Assembly: GCA_016214855.1 (NCBI GenBank)
Contig: JACRMT010000013.1
Coordinates: 1 to 64,000 of the forward strand
DNA: 64,000 bases
Direction of reading: 5' to 3'
Source of the DNA: Nitrospirota bacterium
GTDB taxonomy: Bacteria; Nitrospirota; Thermodesulfovibrionia; Thermodesulfovibrionales; UBA6898
In this document: piece by piece, positions 58,801-64,000 of the stretch
Layout: each line of letters begins with the position of its first letter
Position numbering within the stretch: position 1 is the stretch's first letter
Position numbers and translations under genes: made by a program
Notes under the pieces: generated by a model
Database searches by the model: none
Seen by the model: only the letters and a program-made list of their open reading frames with translations
Told to the model about the DNA's origin: nothing

Positions 58801-61800
58801 CCAAGGCTGGAGGCTCCTACGGTTATTGAGCTCCAAGCCGTATTGTTGGTCTCGCTGATCTCATCGATCATATGTTCCGGATCGAGGGAGATGTAATACT
58901 TATGATTGCCTGCCATACCGATTGTCGGAATATCAAAGGCTATGACAACAGCGCCTCCAAAGGGTATGAACTGATAAATAGTCTTCATGTCAATAAGCCT
59001 GCCGCCTGCTGCAGGGTCTCCGTCATAGAGGGCAACGCCTACATTGGCTGCATCGATGCCAAGGTTCCTGATGGTTGCGGTCAGGGTCAGCGGTGCTCCT
59101 TCTTCAGGGTTGAGACTGGTAAAAGTTATATCCGTCCCTGTTATGGCAAGGTCCGGCTTCACTGGCGGCGTGACATCAACAGGGATAAAGGAGCTGTTGT
59201 TGGTCTCGTTGCCCTCATGGATCACATTGAGCGGATCGACTACAACATGGATGTAGTTCATGCCTGACTGGCCGAAGGTGTTCCATGCTGTCTCTGCATA
59301 GGCAGTCGAGCCTGCATCTATCCAGGATTTGGTGACCGATCCGATAAGTGTGCCCCCGCTTGACGGGTCTCCATCATAGAATGAGACAACCACATCCGAG
59401 GCACCCATGTTGCCCGTGTTATGGATGATTGCCGCTATGACCGCTGACTGGCCTTCTGTAACTGCAGGAGGAATAATGGCTATGTCTGATGAAGAGACCG
59501 AGAGATCAGGGATCATTCGTGTGAGGGCTATTGAGGCCATGTTGTTCGTCTCATCGGTCTCGGCTATTGCGTTGGAAGGGTCAGCGACTACATAGACAAC
59601 CGTGTCGCCTGTTAGCGTTATAGACGTGTTGACAGTTGCCGTGCCGGTCAGCGCGCCAATATTCGGTATGATCAGGGTCTTGATAAGGTTCTCTGGTACA
59701 AATGCGTCTTTATAGAACTTAATTGTTACGTTATCCGCTCCAAGGCCGCCAAGGTTCTTAACCGTGGCAGCGACGGTCCTGATATCCATGTTCAGGGGAT
59801 CAGGGGCAGCTGAGGTCAGGTCAGCAGCGGTGATCGAAAGATCAGGCAGTACCAGGGCAAGGGATAGGGAGGCATTGTTATTCGCCTCGTTGAGCTCATC
59901 TATCAGATTTGCTGGGTCGATGACAACATGGATGACTGTATCGCCTGCTATGGTTACGGTTGTGCTGGCTGTCGCAGTTCCGCTGAAAGCGCCAATGCTT
60001 GATATGCTACTGCTCCCTATCAGGTTTTCAGGTTGGACAGCATCTTGATAGAAGCTGACTGCTACATTATGAGCGTCTATAATGCCGAGGTTTCTGACGG
60101 TTGCCGTCACTGTGCGAGTGTTAGGAGCCAGCGGATCAGCAGCCTCCTGCAACGAAGCGGTGCCTATCGAAAGATCGGGCTTCAAGGCCGTGCAGTTCTT
60201 CACAACAAAGCTTGTTGTGGCAATGCTGTATCCGTAGGTTGACTGACCTGTGGTCTGAATCGTTGCTGTTCCGGGCAGGGCAGTTGAGGGTAGCACATAC
60301 TCTGCATTGAAGGTATTGTCAGTGAGGCTGAAGCCGAGCTGGACAGTTGTGCCTTCCTGCAGTTTCAGGGCACCTGTTACGGTGACCTCCTCTGCGGGTG
60401 CATCAGGGATTGCACTGATCCTGACTGTATCTCCCGGGCAGTAGCTCTGCCGCTCGGTAGAGAGGTCTATGTTAAAGGCAAGGTTGAAGCGGGCAAGGGA
60501 AAGGGCAGTGACCGCATAGGCAGTATTATAGTCATAGCTCATCGGTACTCCCATTGCGCTGCTCCAGCCGCCGTCTGCATTCTGTGCTGCAAGGAGCCAG
60601 GACACACCTTTTGCCACTTCAATACCCTGTTCTCCTGCAACAGATAGGCCTACAAGGGCGTAGGCTGCACCCGATGTGTTAAGACCCCATCCGCCGTCAG
60701 CCTGCTGCCTTGACTTGAGCCATGATACAGCCTGGTTAAGCCTGCCCTGGTACGCAGAACCCGCAAGCTTGTATATTTCAGCAGCTATTGATGTATAGCC
60801 GACAGACCCGAAACCTCCGTCAGAAGTTTGCTTGGAGTTAAGGTAGGAAAGCCCTCTGGATACGTTTGTATGTGAAGCCGGAACCCCGGACTGAAGAAGG
60901 CCACGCAGGGCAATAATACTTGAGTATAGATCAGTGTTCACAACAGTATAATTAGTAGCTGGCCACCCGTTGTCAGTTTTTTGCGCTGAATAGAGAAAGG
61001 TGCGAGCATTATTAGCTGCGTTTTGTTCGTTAAGAGACGGATTTGTATAATGGAAATAAAACATACGCAATGAATCACCCGCAGTCCCGATATTGAGATT
61101 GTCAATTGCTGGCGGAAGGTAACCGGACCAGCTCCCGTTACTGCTTTGAGCGCTTAACACCGCAAATCTGCCTTTGGCAATGGCGTTCAGATTCGCTGTA
61201 TCACCTATTGCAGCCGCCTGCAGGGCGACAAGGGCATAGTCTGTTGTCCATGTATACCCGGATGCTGGGAAACCCTCAAAAGCTGCATTGAAATGGTTGT
61301 CGAGCCAGCGGACTCCGTTGTCGATCTTTGTGCCTGTTTTGCCGAGCTTTCCCATAGCATCGAGAATATCCGCAGTTGTTCTGAATTCCGAAAAAGACAT
61401 GCCGGCGATTGCTTTCCATCCGCCGTCCGTCATCTGGTTGTTCAGAAGTCCGTCCACAATACCGTTGATCCTATAGTCAGTCGGCGCTACCTCAATCATC
61501 ATAATGAGCCAAAAGCTTCTGTATTGTTCATAGGGATGATTATATGTGGTCATATCGTACCAGTTCTTTGCCTTGACGACATTGGGATGAGTGGGCGACA
61601 GGGCAAGCGAAAGGCCTATGACCGGATAGGGAATTGTATTAACATCGTTCCAGGTGTCACCAGGTACAGACCCCCAATAACCTGCGGGCAGTTGAGTGTC
61701 TATGAGCCACTGCACTGCCTTCTGGATATAAGTCGCGTTTTTGTCCTCGCCTGCCTTCAGAAGAGCAGTCAGAATAATCCCGGTATAATAGGCTGTTCCA

Positions 61801-64000
61801 CCAAAACTGCCATTCGCTGCCTGATTCCGTTTCAGCCATGCTACAGCATTCTTGATATACGTATCATTTGGAGTGCTGCCGCTTCTGATCAGCGCCATGA
61901 CGGCAGTCGCCGTCGTTTGTAAATTTATGTCCCAACTACCGTCAGGTGCCTGCATCTGGATGAGCTTGTTCAGGACACTTGCATACTTTGTCCCAACCGT
62001 TTTGTTCATACTCTTGTAAGCTCTTATGGCAAGGGCATTGTAATAAATATCAACACCGCCCCATGCCTTCTGCGTGCCTTGGGTATCCACGTTTACCTGG
62101 TGATTGATAAGCCAGGATGCCCCTGATTTGACTGCTGCATCCACCTTCGAGTTTCTGCAGGCAGTGAATACGGCAAGGCAGTTGATATTGTTCGTTTCGT
62201 CAAGTTCTGTTATCACCTTGCCGCTATCGACAAAGACATAAAGAGGGCTGTCGATGAAAAGCACAGTGCCTGATATGGGTATGGTCACAGTATTGGATGC
62301 TCCTGCTGCAAGACCTGATTGATAGGTTGCCGTCCCAAAGATTATGTCAGTGCCGGGATCATAGACCTGGTTATTGTTACTGTCTTCAAAGGCGATGATG
62401 CTGAACGGCCCGTTTGCAGGCTGGTTGCCGATATTTTTGATCGTTACAAGGGCATTGCCAGAAATAATGCGCGTCTGCTTATCAGATGTGACGCCCGTAA
62501 GGTCAATGGATGACGTAACAAGGTCTGGACCCTGCGGAGCCGTAACGACAACAGGCTTGGATGCACTATTGTTCGTTTCATCAAGCTCGATGATTGTGTC
62601 ATCTCTGTCAATTGTGACTCGAAGATCGTAAGTGCCGCCCATTCCGGTCGTATCCCAGGGGATCTGCACAGGCACGGTTCCACCTGCCGGAATAGATGCG
62701 ATTGTTGCCGTGCCGATGATCATGGGAGGATTGAGCATCTGGTTGAAAATACTGAATTCCACAGGCACGGAAAGGGCTGCCTGGTTTCCGGTGTTTCTGA
62801 TTGTTGCGGTTACGGTCAGCATGTCGCCCTGATTGGGGTTCTGGGGCGTATAGGTGATATCAGATGAATTCAGTGTCAGGTCAGGTCCCTGGGTGGAGGC
62901 CACCTTGAGGGTCTTGCCTGCCGTATTGTTCCAGTTGTTGTACTCGGCGATCACGTCGTCAGGATCGGCAACAACATAGATATAGTTTTTACCAGTATGG
63001 CCGGTGGTATTCCACTGCATGGTTACGGTTTCGCTTCCCCGTGTCCCAATAAGAGGGATGGATATATCATTTCCTATTCTTGTGCCGCCTGAAGCAGGAT
63101 CTCCAAGGTAATGGCGCACAACCACGTTTCTGGCATTACCAAGGGTCGCGTTTCGTATGATCGAGGTTATGGTGACCGTGTCCCCATCCTTCGGATTTGC
63201 AGGGCTGAAGCTGATATCAGATGAGTTGATATAAACGTCAATCTCTGCGCCTATGACAAATGTTTTGATGGCAGTATTGTTGGCCTTATTCGACTCGGTG
63301 ATAGTATTCTGGGGGTCAACTACCACGCGGATGGTCTTTTGACCGCCAGTTGCCTGATAATCGGCGATAACTCCAACGGTCGCAACAGAACCGCCTGCTG
63401 GTACGAGAGGCACTATACCGCTTCCCTTAAGTTTGACAGGGCTTTGACCTGACGCTTCCATATAAAAGTCCACGGCCACGTTTGAAGCATCGGTCTCGCC
63501 AAGGTTCCTTACCGAGCAGAATGTGCCGATCATCATATAGGAATCAGGGGCTGCAGGAAAGATCAGGCAGTCTGCTGAAGTGATGCTCAGGTCAGGCAGG
63601 GTGGCTGAGGTGAGGTTTTTGGATGCAATGTTATCGGCTTCGCTCAGCTCGTCTATGGCGTTAAGAGGGTCGATGCTGACGAAGATGGTGCTGGCTGCTG
63701 CTGACGGAATGGTCCAGGTGATTGAGGCAGGAGAACTGCTGAAAGCGGGGATTGAGGCTATTATGGCCTCGCCGATCAGGATACCGCCTGCTAATGGATC
63801 GCCGTCGTAGAACTGAACGGTGATGCCAGCCTGTCCTGAGCCAGTCGAAGGGGCTTGGGCAGGGCCGGTGTTTTTGATATTGGCGGTTATGGTTATGGCA
63901 TCGCCTGTTTTGGGCGCAGGGCTTGAGAAGGTGATGTCAGTGGATGAGATGGAGAGGTTGGGCTTGACGCTTGCTAATGCCCGTAATGCCAATGCGGTTG
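55893..64000 (-). CDS. Giant multi-repeat surface or secreted protein, 5' end outside the window
   Basis: At least 2700 codons are inside the window and the frame is open to the edge, so this is the C-terminal part of a larger protein. Order from the edge: five CARDB domains (63990 to about 62170), an alpha/alpha toroid of prenyltransferase/squalene-cyclase repeats (62150 to about 60500, with repeats like AVAWLKRNQAANGSFGG), a beta domain (YCPGDTVRISA), four more CARDB domains (60185 to about 58830), two cohesin-like beta domains (to about 57850), five fibronectin-III-like repeats (NTANDAPTAPSL type, 57830 to about 56230), and a C-terminal domain with an EF-hand-like DYDHDGIPDL. There is no sorting motif at the end. 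It probably acts as an extracellular or periplasmic scaffold. Confidence 0.85.
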   Translation of the reverse strand, partial: TALALRALASVKPNLSISSTDITFSSPAPKTGDAITITANIKNTGPAQAPSTGSGQAGITVQFYDGDPLAGGILIGEAIIASIPAFSSSPASITWTIPSAAASTIFVSIDPLNAIDELSEADNIASKNLTSATLPDLSITSADCLIFPAAPDSYMMIGTFCSVRNLGETDASNVAVDFYMEASGQSPVKLKGSGIVPLVPAGGSVATVGVIADYQATGGQKTIRVVVDPQNTITESNKANNTAIKTFVIGAEIDVYINSSDISFSPANPKDGDTVTITSIIRNATLGNARNVVVRHYLGDPASGGTRIGNDISIPLIGTRGSETVTMQWNTTGHTGKNYIYVVADPDDVIAEYNNWNNTAGKTLKVASTQGPDLTLNSSDITYTPQNPNQGDMLTVTATIRNTGNQAALSVPVEFSIFNQMLNPPMIIGTATIASIPAGGTVPVQIPWDTTGMGGTYDLRVTIDRDDTIIELDETNNSASKPVVVTAPQGPDLVTSSIDLTGVTSDKQTRIISGNALVTIKNIGNQPANGPFSIIAFEDSNNNQVYDPGTDIIFGTATYQSGLAAGASNTVTIPISGTVLFIDSPLYVFVDSGKVITELDETNNINCLAVFTACRNSKVDAAVKSGASWLINHQVNVDTQGTQKAWGGVDIYYNALAIRAYKSMNKTVGTKYASVLNKLIQMQAPDGSWDINLQTTATAVMALIRSGSTPNDTYIKNAVAWLKRNQAANGSFGGTAYYTGIILTALLKAGEDKNATYIQKAVQWLIDTQLPAGYWGSVPGDTWNDVNTIPYPVIGLSLALSPTHPNVVKAKNWYDMTTYNHPYEQYRSFWLIMMIEVAPTDYRINGIVDGLLNNQMTDGGWKAIAGMSFSEFRTTADILDAMGKLGKTGTKIDNGVRWLDNHFNAAFEGFPASGYTWTTDYALVALQAAAIGDTANLNAIAKGRFAVLSAQSSNGSWSGYLPPAIDNLNIGTAGDSLRMFYFHYTNPSLNEQNAANNARTFLYSAQKTDNGWPATNYTVVNTDLYSSIIALRGLLQSGVPASHTNVSRGLSYLNSKQTSDGGFGSVGYTSIAAEIYKLAGSAYQGRLNQAVSWLKSRQQADGGWGLNTSGAAYALVGLSVAGEQGIEVAKGVSWLLAAQNADGGWSSAMGVPMSYDYNTAYAVTALSLARFNLAFNIDLSTERQSYCPGDTVRISAIPDAPAEEVTVTGALKLQEGTTVQLGFSLTDNTFNAEYVLPSTALPGTATIQTTGQSTYGYSIATTSFVVKNCTALKPDLSIGTASLQEAADPLAPNTRTVTATVRNLGIIDAHNVAVSFYQDAVQPENLIGSSSISSIGAFSGTATASTTVTIAGDTVIHVVIDPANLIDELNEANNNASLSLALVLPDLSITAADLTSAAPDPLNMDIRTVAATVKNLGGLGADNVTIKFYKDAFVPENLIKTLIIPNIGALTGTATVNTSITLTGDTVVYVVADPSNAIAETDETNNMASIALTRMIPDLSVSSSDIAIIPPAVTEGQSAVIAAIIHNTGNMGASDVVVSFYDGDPSSGGTLIGSVTKSWIDAGSTAYAETAWNTFGQSGMNYIHVVVDPLNVIHEGNETNNSSFIPVDVTPPVKPDLAITGTDITFTSLNPEEGAPLTLTATIRNLGIDAANVGVALYDGDPAAGGRLIDMKTIYQFIPFGGAVVIAFDIPTIGMAGNHKYYISLDPEHMIDEISETNNTAWSSITVGASSLGLSITTDKASYTANEDISVSLNIANQKVVVRSGTIEVKLLDSAGTVVSEATVTQALTLGPSETQALSFILNTGSILAGDYRVFSQFIEAGNAVSKIDAPITVAADREVSSAVTTDKIAYFPNQQAVITTSITSLSQNYIFENMTAKIAISDQQSAFSLHTETQTIPILLPGQVTELKTYWNTATNPPGAYPITLELRDVSGALVSTAAATLTISSEIKPSKLLRGQISVDRQSILQGEPLNISYQVTNVGNIDISQVDLSIKTVHVVNLSVYDTLTDQTGLQMGAAYANAQQLGTGTYSAKDYLVILAASINSIEETLASTYFRVEGAPSAPSLNIPAHSSDVETLTPVLSVNNATDPNDDRLTYEFQIYADAGLTTLVAESTLQQEGTSITSWQLPITLQENSLYFWRARAFDSRLYGQWMTPAAFRVNVTNEPPAAPTLSAPANNAFVDTSLPILTVNNASDPDSDNLTYNFMVALDPDFVNIVDQQIGIFSGSGSTSWQVTISLQENRWYYWKAQADDWLITGPWMATASFFVNTANEAPTVPMIIDPPDNSETVSRDLIITISNSTDPDSAVITYLFEVDTALTFDSPERIISGYVPQGQNSTSWLASGLKDNTYYYARVKASDGSAESSLSAVVGFFVNTANDAPTAPVLSNPSIGSGVNSFNPLLSVHNATDMDGDILTYEFEVYTDTAMTSLVSSASGLQETPQITGWTVSTSLTENSTYFWRARAFDGELYSPWMDLSSFTVNTANDAPTAPSLYEPVQGSSLSTLTPTLSINNATDPDSDSLTYDFEIYTGTTPVSSMTAIPRSASGITSVTLSALSDNTTYTWRARAYDGDRYGAWMDMATFSIHLPSTNITATIDFDPNTLNQKSQGNWVTVYIELPAGYNVDDIDMSSLRLGGSIPAVTWPYALGDYDHDGIPDLMVKFDRNAVITLLPNGTHVPVHVTGRVGATTFEGVDYIRVIH
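58332..58362. repeat. Heptamer tandem repeat inside the giant gene
   Basis: Four 7-bp units of GCTGANN (GCTGAAA, GCTGACT, GCTGATC, GCTGATT) plus GCT, in 31 bases. On the coding strand it encodes the odd peptide SDQQSAFSL within a beta domain. Confidence 0.75.
63829..63854. repeat. Short GC-rich insertion in the giant gene
   Basis: GCCTGTCCTGAGCCAGTCGA and the following AGGGGC encode APSTGSGQA between PAQ and GITVQFYDG of the first CARDB domain. The equivalent place in the other CARDB copies of the protein has no such peptide. Sequences of this type (CTTCGACTGGCTCAGGAC) are known dispersed bacterial repeats. Confidence 0.65.

Overview
The window looks like chromosome from a Gram-negative, environmentally exposed bacterium. 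It encodes an outer-membrane TolC-type channel, RND pumps, lipoproteins and several twin-arginine (Tat) exported redox enzymes. The gene mix (chromate and copper-type resistance, HupE/UreJ, a periplasmic molybdenum hydroxylase, NosL-like proteins, a DUF2148 ferredoxin-like protein, a very large CARDB/terpenoid-cyclase-fold surface protein) would fit Nitrospirota or a related deltaproteobacterial-type lineage. That placement is inference; there is no rRNA or other phylogenetic marker here. I saw no tRNA, rRNA or CRISPR array.

Layout. 1-1.9 kb: the start of an unidentified gene leaving the window, then an IS4-type insertion sequence whose transposase is broken by a frameshift. 2.0-7.8 kb (+): a chromate block, chrB-chrA-universal stress protein-DUF2148 protein-MFS transporter-HD protein. 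7.8-8.8 kb (-): a flavin-reductase-like protein and a RelE-type toxin/antitoxin pair. 8.9-10.9 kb: a second MFS transporter converging on a CDF-like cation transporter. 10.9-18.3 kb (+): a heavy-metal RND efflux operon (small exported protein, TolC, adaptor, CusA-like pump, PII-like protein, lipoprotein). 18.4-22.3 kb (+): two Tat-exported FAD oxidoreductases whose signal peptides are identical at the DNA level. 22.4-26.8 kb: DUF6488/HupE genes, two divergent His-rich exported proteins, and a spermidine-synthase-like catalytic protein next to its detached membrane domain. 27-31.5 kb (+): hybrid sensor kinase, an NMT1-like binding protein without a signal peptide, and a Met-rich unknown.

31.6-37.0 kb (-): a periplasmic molybdenum hydroxylase operon read right to left (2Fe-2S subunit, Tat-exported molybdopterin subunit, XdhC, MocA-like, a tandem NosL protein, then an exported Cys-rich protein). 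37.3-42.3 kb (-): isochorismatase-like hydrolase, small membrane protein, an RHH-PIN-HicB toxin/antitoxin-like trio, RluA, RlmN, a response regulator with a zinc ribbon, and an FKBP isomerase. 42.6-48.4 kb (+): a tightly overlapping operon of fatty-acid-type enzymes (FabD, FabG, ACP, FabZ-like), an MMPL/RND lipid exporter, a glycosyltransferase and a second Cys-rich exported protein. No ketosynthase is present. 48.5-55.7 kb (-): a RelE/antitoxin pair, unknown proteins, S4, GDYXXLXY/DUF2157, YwbE, tandem PilZ and TauE/SafE. 55.9-64 kb (-): a giant repeat-built protein whose 5' end is outside the window.

Three things go beyond ordinary annotation. (1) Two exported proteins share a strict six-cysteine module, C-x-C-x(3,4)-C-x-C-x9-C-x-C. 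Each ends a different operon, and a decayed third 3' end lies beyond a toxin/antitoxin pair. (2) Two families of short double-hairpin repeats are scattered through the intergenic DNA, and one copy lies in frame inside the adaptor gene of the efflux pump. (3) The FabD-FabG-ACP-FabZ-MMPL-GT2-Cys-rich operon resembles a stripped-down lipid or aryl-polyene-like export pathway. All functional statements rest on reading the translations; no database search was run.
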